This document shows positions 16,520 through 26,000 of a stretch of DNA of 64,000 nucleotides, piece after piece. The stretch covers positions 57,009-121,008 of the forward strand of contig CAILNT010000059.1 in the NCBI GenBank assembly GCA_903835655.1, read 5' to 3'. Both the position numbers and the translations under genes were made by a program. This DNA is from an uncultured Pseudomonadota bacterium (GTDB lineage Bacteria > Pseudomonadota > Gammaproteobacteria > Burkholderiales > Thiobacillaceae). Below the pieces are notes generated by a model. The model had not been told where the DNA came from and did not search any database. It saw only the letters and a program-made list of their open reading frames with translations. Positions within the stretch are counted from its first letter, which is position 1, and each line of letters starts with the position of its first letter.

Positions 16520-17727
16520 CAACGCCTCGCCAGCGCCTGGGCCGCATCCAGTCGCGCCGCCTTGCGCGCCGGCAGCCAAGCGAACAGCAGGGCGGCGACC
16601 AGGGCGGTGGTGACCGCTGCGGCCATCGCCCAGGGCGGCGGAGTGATCGGCAGTACCGGGTAGAGGCGGCCGAGGACGAAGCTGGCGGCCAGCCCCAGGA
16701 GCAATCCGACCGCCGCGCCGAGGGCGGCGATCAGCCCGGCTTCCGCCAGGAACAGACCACGCACCTGCGCGGCGGTAGCGCCCAGCGCCTTGAGCAGGCC
16801 GATCTCCGAACGCCGCTGCGCCACCGAGACCAGCATCACGTTCATGATCAAGACACCGGCTACACCCAGACTGATGGCGGCGATCCCGGATACCGCCAGG
16901 GTCAGCGCGGTGAAGATGCGATCGAAGGTGGCGAGCACGGCATCCTGAGTGATCACCGTGACATCGGCGTCATTCTCGTGCCGCACCTTGAGCAGGGCCA
17001 GCAGGTCCTCCTTCACCGCCGCCACGGCATCGCGCCCGCGCGCCTCCACCAGGATGCGGAACAAGGAGACCGTGTTGAACAACTGCTGCGCCGCCGCCAC
17101 CGGGATTGCCACCGTTTCGTCGCTGTCGAACCCCATCTGCTGGCCTTGCGTGGCGAGCACGCCGATCACGCGGAAGCGACGGTCGCCGATGCGCACCCAC
17201 TCGCCCAGGGCGTTTGCCTGGCCGAACAATTCGGCACGGATGCGCTCGCCCAGCACGCACACCGGAGTGGCCTGGTCATTGGGACCGGCCGGCAGGTAGT
17301 GACCCTGGATCAGATGCATGTGGCGGATTTCCAGCAGGCCCGCGGTGGAGCCCAGCAACACGGCCTCCCGGCTCAATCCCCCGCGCGACACCTGCGCCAC
17401 ACCGACATTCAATGGCGCGACCCGCGCCACGTCACGCAGGCGCGCGACCGCATCGGCATCCGCCAGAGTGAGATCGCGCGAGGTCTGGCCGGACAGCACG
17501 CCGGGCGCACCACCCGAGGTTTCCGCGCGCCCGGGGATGACGATGAGCAGTCCCGTGCCGAGTGAAGCGAACTGATCCAGCACGTAGCGCCGCGCGCCCT
17601 CGCCTAGCGCGGTGAGCACCACCACGGAGGCGACGCCTATGCTCATGGCCAGGGCGATGAGCAGCGTCCGCCCGGGTTGGTAGGCAAGGCTGCCCCAGGC
17701 CAGGGAAAAGGTGTCGCGCGGGGTCAT
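16519..17727 (-). CDS. MacB/FtsX-type ABC permease (first of two)
   Basis: Permease of 402 residues, clearly a paralogue of the next gene: the N-terminal helix TLLIALAMSIGVASVVVLTALGEGA matches its partner closely, and the C-terminal FtsX block VSVAQRRSEIGLLKALGATA is the same motif. The ORF track begins at 17748, but ATG 17727 gives MTPRDTFSLAWGSL and overlaps the ATPase stop (ATGA). Two different permeases after one ATPase suggest a heterodimeric exporter, whereas classical MacB is a fused ATPase-permease homodimer. Confidence 0.88.
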   Translation of the reverse strand: MTPRDTFSLAWGSLAYQPGRTLLIALAMSIGVASVVVLTALGEGARRYVLDQFASLGTGLLIVIPGRAETSGGAPGVLSGQTSRDLTLADADAVARLRDVARVAPLNVGVAQVSRGGLSREAVLLGSTAGLLEIRHMHLIQGHYLPAGPNDQATPVCVLGERIRAELFGQANALGEWVRIGDRRFRVIGVLATQGQQMGFDSDETVAIPVAAAQQLFNTVSLFRILVEARGRDAVAAVKEDLLALLKVRHENDADVTVITQDAVLATFDRIFTALTLAVSGIAAISLGVAGVLIMNVMLVSVAQRRSEIGLLKALGATAAQVRGLFLAEAGLIAALGAAVGLLLGLAASFVLGRLYPVLPITPPPWAMAAAVTTALVAALLFAWLPARKAARLDAAQALARR

Positions 17728-18413
17728 GGCCGCGCACCCGAGGGGCATGAGTCCGCCACCACATGCCCGTCTTCCATGGCGATACGGCGCCCGGCGCGAG
17801 CGCCGATTTCCTGGTCGTGGGTGACCACGATCAAGGTGGTGCCACGCCGGTTCAGCTCCTCCAGCAGGGCCAGCACCTCGCGGCCGGTGCTGCGATCGAG
17901 GTTACCCGTGGGCTCGTCGGCCAGCAGCAGGCTGGGGTTCATCGACATGGCGCGGGCGATGGCCACACGCTGCAACTGACCGCCGGAGAGCTGCGCTGGC
18001 AGATGGCTGGCGCGCTGCGTCAGCCCGACATCGGCGAGCAGCCGTACCACCCTTTCCCTGCGTTCGGCAGGCTGGACCCCAGCCAGCATCATGGGCAAGG
18101 CGACGTTGTCGGCCGCGCTCAGGCGTGGCACCAGATGGAAGAACTGAAACACGAAGCCGATCTTCTCGCGCCGCACTCGCGCCGCCTCGGCCTCCGTCAA
18201 TGCGGTCACATCCAGGCCATCGATGCGGTACAGCCCGCTGTCGGGGCGGTCGAGCAGGCCCAGGAGATTGAGCAGGGTCGATTTACCGGAACCGGACGGT
18301 CCCATGATGGACACGAATTCGCCGGTGGCGATCGTGACGCTCACCCCGCGCAGCGCCCGCACCCACTGGTCGCCGACCTGGAAGCTGCGGGTGACCGAAT
18401 CGAGTTCGATCAT
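17724..18413 (-). CDS. LolD/MacB-type ABC transporter ATPase
   Basis: ATP-binding subunit of 229 residues with complete motifs: Walker A GPSGSGKST (about residues 36-44), signature LSGGQLQR, Walker B LLLADEPTG and the H-loop VVTHD. It belongs to the LolD/MacB/FtsE clade and should power the two permeases encoded immediately downstream. Its start overlaps the adaptor stop by 4 bases and its stop overlaps the first permease start, so the operon is translationally coupled. Confidence 0.93.
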   Translation of the reverse strand: MIELDSVTRSFQVGDQWVRALRGVSVTIATGEFVSIMGPSGSGKSTLLNLLGLLDRPDSGLYRIDGLDVTALTEAEAARVRREKIGFVFQFFHLVPRLSAADNVALPMMLAGVQPAERRERVVRLLADVGLTQRASHLPAQLSGGQLQRVAIARAMSMNPSLLLADEPTGNLDRSTGREVLALLEELNRRGTTLIVVTHDQEIGARAGRRIAMEDGHVVADSCPSGARP

Positions 18414-19555
18414 TTCGCCACTGCGCGCACGCCAGCCTTCACGCCTTCCTTCTCCAGAGACACCACGACCCGATCGCCGGCTTGCAAGCCACGGCTGATT
18501 TCCGTTTGCTGCCAGTTGCTGAGCCCCACAGTCACCGCGCGTTCACGCAACACGCCGTCCCGCAGCAGCAGCACCCGGTCCTTGCCTAGCAGCGCTTGCG
18601 TCGGAATGCGCAACACCGGGTCATGCGCTTCCAGGACGATTTCCGCGTCGGCGCTGTAGCCCGCCAGCAAGGACCTCTCCGGCTGGACGAAAGCGACCTC
18701 TACCTCCACCGTGCGCGCTTGCTTTTCCACTTCCAGCACGTAGGGCGCGATGCGTCGCACGCGGCCCGAAAAATGCCGGCCGGGATAGGCATCGAGGGCG
18801 ATGCGGGCAGACAGGCCGACGCGGATCTTGGGCGCATCCACCTCATCGATGGGTGCGCTGACATAGACGCAGGAGTCGTCGATCAGGTCGATGGCCGGGG
18901 GGGTTGGGATGCCTGGCGGCGAGGGCGTGGAATATTCGCCCTGTTCACCGGTGACTTCCGCGACGATGCCGGCAAACGGCGCCCGCAAAACGCTGCGTGT
19001 CAAGGTGGCGCGGGCCGTGTCCAGGCGCGCCTCGGCCGTGGTGATATCGGCTTCGGCGGCGCGACAGCCGGCCTCCTTCACCTCGGCTCCGCTGACCGCA
19101 GCATCCACCGCGGCAGCGCTGAGGAAGCCCCGCTCCGCCAGTTGCTGCTGCCGCTTCGCATCGCGTCGCGCGGACTCCGCCCCGGCACAGGCCTCGGCGC
19201 GATGCGCCTGGGCGCCGTGGATCTGTTCCTCGGACTGACGCACCTGGGCGGCGAGATCGACATTCCACAGCTCCAGCAGCACCTGGCCGGTCCGGACGCG
19301 GTCGCCCTCGTGCACCAGCAGGCGCGCGATCTGGCCGCCGCCCTGGGGTGCCAGCTTCGCGCGCCGACAAGGCTTCACGGTGCCGGCGCGGGTATTCGCG
19401 ACCGTGGCCTCGACCCGGCCATAGTCCGCACGTGCCACGCTCACTTCGAGTGGTTTGGCCTGACCGTAATGCTGCCAGGCCGCGACACCACCTCCCGCGA
19501 GAACGGCGAGCAGGGCGACGCGCCGGAACCAGAGGCGGAGGGTAGGATTCGACAT
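18410..19555 (-). CDS. MacA-like periplasmic adaptor of an ABC exporter
   Basis: Membrane-fusion protein of 381 residues with an N-terminal anchor (LWFRRVALLAVLAGGGVAAW). A barrel-sandwich hybrid half (LAPQGGGQIARLLVHEGDRVRTGQVL), a long alpha-hairpin rich in Ala/Glu/Arg, the second lipoyl half (LRAPFAGIVAEVTGEQGEY) and a C-terminal beta-barrel follow. It should link the inner-membrane ABC pump to a TolC-like outer channel; a tolC is present at 50404. It is first in the operon and starts 1 base before the rlmH stop region, so rlmH and the exporter are probably cotranscribed. Confidence 0.88.
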   Translation of the reverse strand: MSNPTLRLWFRRVALLAVLAGGGVAAWQHYGQAKPLEVSVARADYGRVEATVANTRAGTVKPCRRAKLAPQGGGQIARLLVHEGDRVRTGQVLLELWNVDLAAQVRQSEEQIHGAQAHRAEACAGAESARRDAKRQQQLAERGFLSAAAVDAAVSGAEVKEAGCRAAEADITTAEARLDTARATLTRSVLRAPFAGIVAEVTGEQGEYSTPSPPGIPTPPAIDLIDDSCVYVSAPIDEVDAPKIRVGLSARIALDAYPGRHFSGRVRRIAPYVLEVEKQARTVEVEVAFVQPERSLLAGYSADAEIVLEAHDPVLRIPTQALLGKDRVLLLRDGVLRERAVTVGLSNWQQTEISRGLQAGDRVVVSLEKEGVKAGVRAVAK

Positions 19556-19556
19556 G

Positions 19557-20024
19557 TCATTCGCGGTGATAAGGGTGGTTGTTCAGCAGACTCACTGCGC
19601 GGTACAACTGTTCCGCCAGCAGCACCCGCGCCAGGGCATGAGGCAGGGTCAAGCGTGAAAGGGACAGCTTGAGTTCGGCTTTCTCCAGCAGGCTGGCCGC
19701 CAGGCCGTCGGCGCCGCCCACGGCCAGGGCCACGTCACGCCCCTCCCCCATCCAGCGGGCCAGGAGATCGGCCAGTTCTCGCGTGCTGACTTCACGCCCG
19801 TGTTCGTCCAGCGCCACCAGGAGGCTGCCAGACGGCAGCTTTTCCAGCAAGCGAGCGGCCTCGCTCGCCTTGATCGAGTCGGCGGACTGGTTGGCGCGTT
19901 TATCCGGCTTGACCTCTACCAGGTCCACACGCGCCTCGCGCGGCATCCTCTTCAGGTATTCCGCCACCGCGGCATTAGCCCATGCCGGCAGCTTGTCACC
20001 CACGCTCAACAAGGTCAGCTTCAT
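19557..20024 (-). CDS. rlmH: 23S rRNA pseudouridine-1915 N3-methyltransferase
   Basis: SPOUT methyltransferase of 155 residues acting on 23S rRNA helix 69. The ATG at 20024 gives the standard MKLTLLSVGDKLP N-terminus; the ORF track includes 60 spurious codons upstream. Family blocks seen are LVALDEHGREVSTRELA, VALAVGGADGL (SAM knot) and SLSRLTLPHALARVLLAEQLYRA. It often lies beside rsfS and nadD; here tRNA genes precede it on the opposite strand. Confidence 0.95.
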   Translation of the reverse strand: MKLTLLSVGDKLPAWANAAVAEYLKRMPREARVDLVEVKPDKRANQSADSIKASEAARLLEKLPSGSLLVALDEHGREVSTRELADLLARWMGEGRDVALAVGGADGLAASLLEKAELKLSLSRLTLPHALARVLLAEQLYRAVSLLNNHPYHRE

Positions 20025-20118
20025 GCTAGGGGGTCGCCAGAATGAGACACATGGGCGGAATATAGCCCAGTCACACACTTCTCCATCCATGCCCGCAGCC
20101 AAAATAGGGAAAAACCAC

Positions 20119-20147
20119 TTTACAGGATGGAAGGACGTCACTACAAT
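20119..20147 (+). promoter_or_regulatory. Sigma-70 promoter for the tRNA pair
   Basis: A -35 box tttaca (20119-20124) and a -10 box tacaat (20142-20147) are separated by 17 bases, a near-consensus layout. The -10 box ends 15 bases before the first tRNA base, fitting a short 5' leader. Confidence 0.75.
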
Positions 20148-20162
20148 GCATGTCTCTCGTGT

Positions 20163-20238
<76 letters not shown>

Positions 20239-20279
20239 CAGACAAGAAGACTCGGGAAACCGGGCCTTCGGCCTCAAAA

Positions 20280-20355
20280 GTCCCCATCGTCTAGAGGCCT
20301 AGGACACCGCCCTTTCACGGCGGTAACCGGGGTTCGAATCCCCGTAGGGACGCCA
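20280..20355 (+). tRNA. tRNA-Glu (anticodon TTC)
   Basis: 76 bases with an encoded CCA. The anticodon arm is ccgcc-ctttcac-ggcgg, giving TTC, and the T arm is cgggg-ttcgaat-ccccg. The acceptor stem gtcccca/tagggac has one C-A mismatch at position 6-67. The gene lies next to a mobile-element scar, and tRNA 3' ends are common integration targets. Confidence 0.95.
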
Positions 20356-20363
20356 GCAGTATC

Positions 20364-20396
20364 AAGGGCTTACAGCGATGTAAGCCCTTTTCTTTT
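20364..20396 (+). terminator. Rho-independent terminator after the tRNA genes
   Basis: A perfect 10-bp stem (aagggcttac/gtaagccctt) with loop agcgat, followed by ttctttt. It closes the tRNA-Ala/tRNA-Glu transcript. Confidence 0.85.
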
Positions 20397-20646
20397 GTGC
20401 CGTGTCCCTCAGATGTCCCCGGGATGTTCCCGGTCTTGCCCGAAGGATTCCATGCGCCGGCGACCCCAGTGTCACTACCCCGTGACGATTTCGCGGCCGA
20501 CATGAAAGTGGTTCAAGGCTGACGATGTGAAGTTGGATTTTCTTGGGGGTTTTCTTCGGGGTTGGGGTTTTTCCAGGCTGGTGTGTTCTATTGTCTTCCT
20601 CGGGTCTCGTGTAGTTGTCGGGGCAGCGCCCTGGCTGGAGACCGAC

Positions 20647-20844
20647 ATGGGACGAGCAGAGAAGCGGATATGCCTGAGCTGTGGCGAGTAAGCGTGCGAG
20701 CCAGGCGAAATGGCTGGCCAAGCCGGAGAACCAGGACTACCACCGTGGGCCGGAGGCGGTGGCTCGGGTCCAGGCCTGGCGCGCCGCCCATCCCGGCAAT
20801 GGCCGGCGCAAGCCTGCGGTCACCTCACCCACCACGATATAAGA
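20647..20844 (+). pseudogene. Broken small ORF of a mobile element (Zn-finger-like start)
   Basis: The frame starting ATG 20647 reads MGRAEKRICLSCGE and stops. The adjoining frame continues KRASQAKWLAKPENQDYHRG and PEAVARVQAWRAAHPG to TAA at about 20844. The pieces look like one small cysteine-containing protein, of a type I associate with integrated elements, that lost an internal segment and its frame. The family assignment is uncertain. Confidence 0.4.
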
Positions 20845-20919
20845 TACCTTGCAGCAGCCCATGCGTGCGCAGGACGGTTGCGAGATGCCTTTGGCCATTC
20901 CGGATTCCACGCCACAAGA

Positions 20920-21085
20920 GACCATACCTCAAATCACGACGACTTCCACCCGTTTGCCCAGGGCGTGTAGGACACATTCCATGGTGGGTGAGCAGGTCCA
21001 CCCCCATCTGGGCCAGGGTGCTGGCGTAGGTGTGGCGCAGTTCGTGGAAGCCGATCTCCGGTTCGATCTTGGCAGAGTGCAAGCT
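20920..21085 (-). pseudogene. Tyrosine-recombinase (integrase) fragment
   Basis: The minus-strand frame reads IEPEIGFHELRHTYASTLAQMGVDLL, which contains the catalytic HxLRHTYAS box of phage-type integrases, and then loses similarity. No N-terminus and no catalytic tyrosine segment is present. It lies 600 bases from the tRNA-Glu 3' end, consistent with a decayed element that once integrated at the tRNA. A downstream frame on the same strand (LHALGKRVEVVVI, stop at about 20935) resembles the end of a small HTH antitoxin and may be another fragment. Confidence 0.7.
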
Positions 21086-21099
21086 TCCGGCTCTCCACC

Positions 21100-22149
21100 T
21101 CAAACCTCTGGGATGCTCGCCAACTCTGGCGCTAGCTGAACCAATGCCGTTCTACCTTGTGTAAGGCGTTTGCGCCAACCTGGCCCCCGATTCGCGGCAT
21201 CGGACCATGCCGCCAGCGCTTCATGCCAACGACCTGTCTTAATAAAGTAGCTAAAGAGTGCCGCGGCTTGAAGTAAATCCTTAGTAGATTTTGTGCGCTG
21301 TGCCACCGGCCTCTCACCGTAAACGATGATTTTATGCACTGCGAACCGTTCCGGTGCCGGAAGATTGACGGTGCAGGCGCCATCGCGACTCAGCACGCAC
21401 CCCTGGACGGTGCCTTCCAGCGAAAACTCCATGAACTTCAGCGGCTCTAGGGCGATGTTCAGGCGTGGGACCACTACCAGCGTGTCGCCTCGGTGCATGC
21501 TGGTCAAGAAGTCGAGCCGCAGTTCAGGGTCTTGCGGATTCCGGTATTGCGCACCCGTCTTGCCGCCAAATTGCGTAATCGGCAGCAAGCCCATTTCCAA
21601 CGACTCGAGCGCGCTGTGGACATTTATCTGCAAGTCCAAGGGCAGCGCCAGGGAAACGTTATTGCCGGCATGCGCGAAATCCACGTCCAGCGTCCGGCCA
21701 CCATCGCTCCAGTGCACACCCAGCATGTTTCCATAGGCAAGAAAAGCGTGCGTGCCGACCAGGATGCCGCCGGCGCGAAACAGGCCATAATCTGCGAGGC
21801 GCTTGATGAGCTTGAAATGCTTGGGCAAGGTGCTTTCACATCCCAGGGCAATCGCCGCGTTGGCCTGCGGAACCACCGTGCCAGCATGCTTCTGCTCCTT
21901 GAATCGCCGTACCAGCGTCTGGACGCGTTCCGTATCCGGCCCAATGTAGATCATGCGCCCGGCGCTATCTAGGTCGCGGTAGCCAAAGTACCAATATTCC
22001 CGGCCTTTCAACCTGCGCTTGTGGAAGGCGCCCGATAGCGTGGCGAGCGAAGTCTGGACTTCCTGGGATTGCACCTGGTCAGCCAGCTCGGCGTAGACCG
22101 TCTGCGCACTTAGTGACAGCTCTCGGTATCTCAATTGCAGGGCTTCCAT
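21100..22149 (-). CDS. GSU2403-type nucleotidyltransferase-fold protein
   Basis: A protein of about 349 residues resembling the GSU2403 family (NTP_transf_8). Characteristic parts are ILVGTHAFLAYGNMLGV, DVDFAHAG (acidic metal-site candidate) and LRLDFLTSMHRGDTLVV. The function of the family is not established; members occur with mobile elements and toxin-antitoxin-like loci. The ORF track begins at 22188, but the first 13 codons of that version lie across a perfect palindrome, so ATG 22149 (MEALQLRYREL) is preferred. Codon use is less GC-rich than in the surrounding core genes, and decayed mobile genes flank it on both sides, which suggests acquisition by transfer. Confidence 0.75.
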   Translation of the reverse strand: MEALQLRYRELSLSAQTVYAELADQVQSQEVQTSLATLSGAFHKRRLKGREYWYFGYRDLDSAGRMIYIGPDTERVQTLVRRFKEQKHAGTVVPQANAAIALGCESTLPKHFKLIKRLADYGLFRAGGILVGTHAFLAYGNMLGVHWSDGGRTLDVDFAHAGNNVSLALPLDLQINVHSALESLEMGLLPITQFGGKTGAQYRNPQDPELRLDFLTSMHRGDTLVVVPRLNIALEPLKFMEFSLEGTVQGCVLSRDGACTVNLPAPERFAVHKIIVYGERPVAQRTKSTKDLLQAAALFSYFIKTGRWHEALAAWSDAANRGPGWRKRLTQGRTALVQLAPELASIPEV

Positions 22150-22152
22150 CAA

Positions 22153-22185
22153 GTTACTATACACAGATAAAAATTGTATAGTAAC
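22153..22185. promoter_or_regulatory. Perfect 10-bp palindrome upstream of the nucleotidyltransferase gene
   Basis: The arms gttactatac and gtatagtaac are perfect inverted repeats around the AT-rich spacer acagataaaaatt. They lie 4 bases upstream of the preferred start and overlap plausible -10-like sequence on the minus strand. This looks like an operator for a dimeric repressor, perhaps autoregulation; which protein binds is not known. Confidence 0.6.
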
Positions 22186-22217
22186 CACCCAACCCCAACA
22201 CGATAACTTAGTGCCTA

Positions 22218-22385
22218 GGTTCGCCGGCCCGCGTGATTCTGTTCGGCTCCTATGCTCGCGGCACGGCGACAGAAGACTCCGACCTGGACCTGATGGTCAT
22301 CGAGAAAGAACTGCCTGACAAGGCGGCGGAATACGCACCCTACGGCGTTCTTCCCCTTCTGTCGGGGTCAGAGTCCGCTTCTTGA
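22218..22385 (+). pseudogene. Fragment of a second nucleotidyltransferase
   Basis: The plus-strand frame reads ARVILFGSYARGTATEDSDLDLMVIEK, a textbook GSX10DXD nucleotidyltransferase core. It lacks a start (an in-frame stop lies at 22209), and soon after EKELPDKAAEYA it becomes unrelated and stops at 22385. The remaining 80 bases before the next gene show nothing recognisable. It is probably the relic of an MNT-HEPN-type pair. Confidence 0.75.
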
Positions 22386-22465
22386 TCGACTGAAGCAGAC
22401 AAGTCATTACACTTCGAACTGACCGTGCTCAACTTGCGTCAAACAGCACTTCTCACGAAAAACCT

Positions 22466-23011
22466 ATGGTGCCCGCCATTACGAAATATCGACTCCACGC
22501 CATCGCCCTGCTCGCCGGCATCCTGTCCGCGCTCGCCTGCCCGGCCTCTGCGCAAGCCTCGCCTGGCCTGCGTCTGTTGATAGCCCGGCCCCAGGTTCCC
22601 TGGCAGTTGCAAGACTGCCAGCCCCGTGGAAACCGACCGGAACTGTCGTGGCGGAAGGTGGACGGCCCCCTGCAGATTTCCTGGAGCGGCGGCCAGGCCC
22701 TGCTTGACCCCGGGACTGGCAAAGACGCCCTCCCTGACATGCCTGCGCACTTGGCGGATGGATGCTTTCGGCTCGAACTCGATGGCCAGCTTCTGGTGGA
22801 GGGCGCCCTGGTGTCCCGCTATTCGGCCCGCATGCTGAAATTCCCGGTTCTGCTCCTGGGAAACCGGCCCGGCACACCCGTCCAGGAGTTGTTCCTGGAA
22901 CCGGGTTTGCCTGCTCGTCCCCATAACACCACGGCCTGGGAGGCTGCCCTGAGGCAGCGCTTCCCCAGTCCCAATCCTGACACTCTTGCCACACTGCCAA
23001 CGAAACCATGA
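22466..23011 (+). CDS. Secreted protein of unknown function
   Basis: A 181-residue protein with a signal peptide (AIALLAGILSALACPASAQA, cleavage near residue 30). The mature part has no motif I recognise. Its stop overlaps the ATG of the VIT/DUF2135 gene (ATGA), so the two are coupled and probably act together in the periplasm or at the envelope. Confidence 0.7.
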   Translation: MVPAITKYRLHAIALLAGILSALACPASAQASPGLRLLIARPQVPWQLQDCQPRGNRPELSWRKVDGPLQISWSGGQALLDPGTGKDALPDMPAHLADGCFRLELDGQLLVEGALVSRYSARMLKFPVLLLGNRPGTPVQELFLEPGLPARPHNTTAWEAALRQRFPSPNPDTLATLPTKP

Positions 23012-26000
23012 AGACCTTAACACAACGCCTTGCCGCCCTGGCCCTGGGAGCCGTGCTGGCTCTTGGTGCCACCACAGTTGTCGCCCAGACCACCGGCCAG
23101 GAAGCCATGGGGCCCGAACCTTCGCCTCGCCCCGTCCTGCCTGCGTTCCGGTTGCTGCTGTCGGTGCCGGAGGCGCGCCAGCCGGTGAGCCTGGAGCGGG
23201 TGACGGTGTCCGCAGACATCGTCGGTACGTTGGCCAGAAGCCGTATCGAACTGGTGTTGCACAACCCCAATGAGCGGGCGCTGGAGGCCGAATTGCAGTT
23301 TCCCCTGCTGGAAGGCCAGACCATCACGGCCTTTGCCCTGGACATCCATGGCCACCTCCGGCCCGCCTCGCCGGTGGACAAGGCTCGCGGCCAACAGGTG
23401 TTCGAAGACATCGTGCGCCGGGGCGCCGATCCGGCCCTGCTGGAAAAAACCCAAGGTAACAATTTCAAGTTGCGCGTTTATCCTCTGCCACCCAAAGGCG
23501 AGCGCCGCGTCGCCCTGGTCATCAGCGAAACCCTGACGCCGGGCAAGGATGGTCGACTTAGCTATCGCCTGCCCCTGGGTTTCGGCGACCAGGTGGGCGA
23601 GTTGAGCCTGGATTTGCATGTGGCGGGCGTCGTACCGGGCAAACTGGCCTTGAGTCCGGTTCTGGAAGGTGCCGTCAGGGAAGTGCAGGACGGGGACGCA
23701 GTGGTTCGCTGGCTGAAGAAAGGCTGGAATCCCAAGTTGGCGGGCAGCATAGCGCAACTGAGTTGGCAGGCGGCGAAGACGGAGATGTTGGTCGCCGACC
23801 GCTTTGAAGAGGACAGCTTCTTCTATGGTGATGTGCCGGTGAATGTTCCGGCGGCCCCACGCGTCGCCCCGCGCACCCTGGCCTTGATCTGGGATGCATC
23901 GGGCTCCGGCAACCGTCGCGATCATGCTCGTGAATTCGCGCTGCTCGATCTCTGGTTCAAGCAACTCGGCAACGTTGACGTCAGCCTGGTGGTGGCGCGA
24001 GATCAGGCCGAAGTGCCGCGGAATTTCAGCGTGAAGAGCGGCAATTGGCAGGCCTTGCGGACGGCACTTGAGGCCGTGCCCTACGATGGCGCCACCAATC
24101 CTGCTTCGTGGGCCGTTCCCGATGTGGTGGGCGAGGTGAACAGCCTGGCCTTGCTGTTTTCCGACGGTCTCGCGAACTGGGGCGAGGCCGGAGCACCGGC
24201 TTCCCGTATTCCGCTCTATGCCGTGAATGCCGCCGCCAGCGCCGATCCGGTTCGCCTGCGCGCGCTCGCCGAAGCCAGCGGCGGAGCTTACCTGGATCTG
24301 CTGCGAATTTCCCCGGTGGAGGCCGCCACCGAACTCGGTCTGCGCCGAACCCGTTTGGTGGCGCTTTCGGGTGCTGGCGCCGAAGCTCTCGTCAGCGCAT
24401 CCGCCTACCCGGAAGGGGGGCATCTGATGCTGGCGGGGAAGTTGACTCAGCCCGTCGCACGAGTCACCCTGATCCTGGAGTCACCCACAGGGGAACGCCT
24501 GGAGCGTCACCTGGCGGTGAAGGCGGCCGCATTGCGTCCGTATGCGGCAAGCGCTGACGTCTTCCCGGGTGTAGCTGCCCAGCATTGGGCCGGCCTGACT
24601 TTGGGGCGACTCGAGGCCGATCGCAATCTCCACCGCGCTGAAATCCGCCGCCTGGGCCAACGCTTCGGCCTGGTTACGGAGGAGACCTCCCTCATCATCC
24701 TGGAGAGCCTGGCCGATTATCTGCGCTACGAAATCCTGCCCCCGGCCGGGGATCTGCGTGTGGAGTACGAACAACAACTTGCCCAGCGCCAGGCCGGACA
24801 GGTCAAGTCCCGCAGCGCGCAACTGGATTCCATCGCACCCCGCTTCGCCGAGAAGGTGAAATGGTGGGAAACGAAGTTTCCCAAGGGGGAACCGCCCAAG
24901 CCAACAGAGGATCCGGATCGCGCCAGCAGGCCCATGGCGGTGATGGCACCGGCACCGAACATGGACCCTGCCGCGATGAGCGCGGCTCAGGCGCGGTATC
25001 TTGCGGAACAAACGGCCCGGATGAGCGAGCGTCGGGTGCCGGCGGAGCAGCCGCCGCCGGTAGGTGCGGTCCAAAGGGCGGAACGAGTAGTCCAGGTGCC
25101 GTCGGGACAGAGCGCCCAGAGCATGCAGGAGATCGGATCGGACGCGATGCGTGCGCCTGTCCCCGATGCCGGTCCCGAGGCCGCCATCCACTTGCAACAA
25201 TGGCAGCCGGACGCAGCCTATGCCCGGCGCCTGCGGGACGCCAGCGACACCGAGCGCTATGCCATCTACCTGGACGAGCGTGGCAGCCACGAGGACAGCA
25301 CGGCCTTCTTCCTGGACGCTGCGAACATTTTCTTCGATCATGGACAGACCGATCTGGCCGTACGCATTCTCTCCAACCTGGCGGAAATGAACCTGGAGAA
25401 TCGCCACATCCTGCGCATCCTGGCCTACAGCTTGCGCCAGGCCGGGCAGGTCAGGCTGGCCCTGCCGCTGCTCAAGCGGGTGCGGGAATTGGCGCCGGAC
25501 GAACCCCAGTCCTCACGCGACCTGGGGTTGGCCTATGCCGCGAACGGCCAGAGCCAGGCGGCCATCGACGTCCTGTGGGAAGCCGTCTGCCTACCTTGGC
25601 GGGCGGATTTTGCCGACATAGACCTCATCGCCCTGGCAGAACTCAATGCCATTGCCGCCCGCACTCCCGGGCTGGATCTGTCCAGGATAGACCCGCGCCT
25701 CATGCGCAACCTGACGCTGGATCTGCGCGCCGTGCTGGCCTGGGACGCGGACAATACCGACATCGACCTATGGGTGACGGACCCCAATGGCGAGAAAGCC
25801 TACTATGCCCATCCGCTGACCTACCAAGGCGGGCGCATGTCACGCGACTTCACGGCTGGATACGGTCCGGAGGAGTTCTCCCTCAGGACGGCTAAACCGG
25901 GGCGCTACGAAGTGCGCGCCCACTTCTATGGCCACCGCCAGCAGATCGTCTCGCCCTACACCACCCTCATGCTGCGCCTGTCCACTGGCTTCGGCACCCC

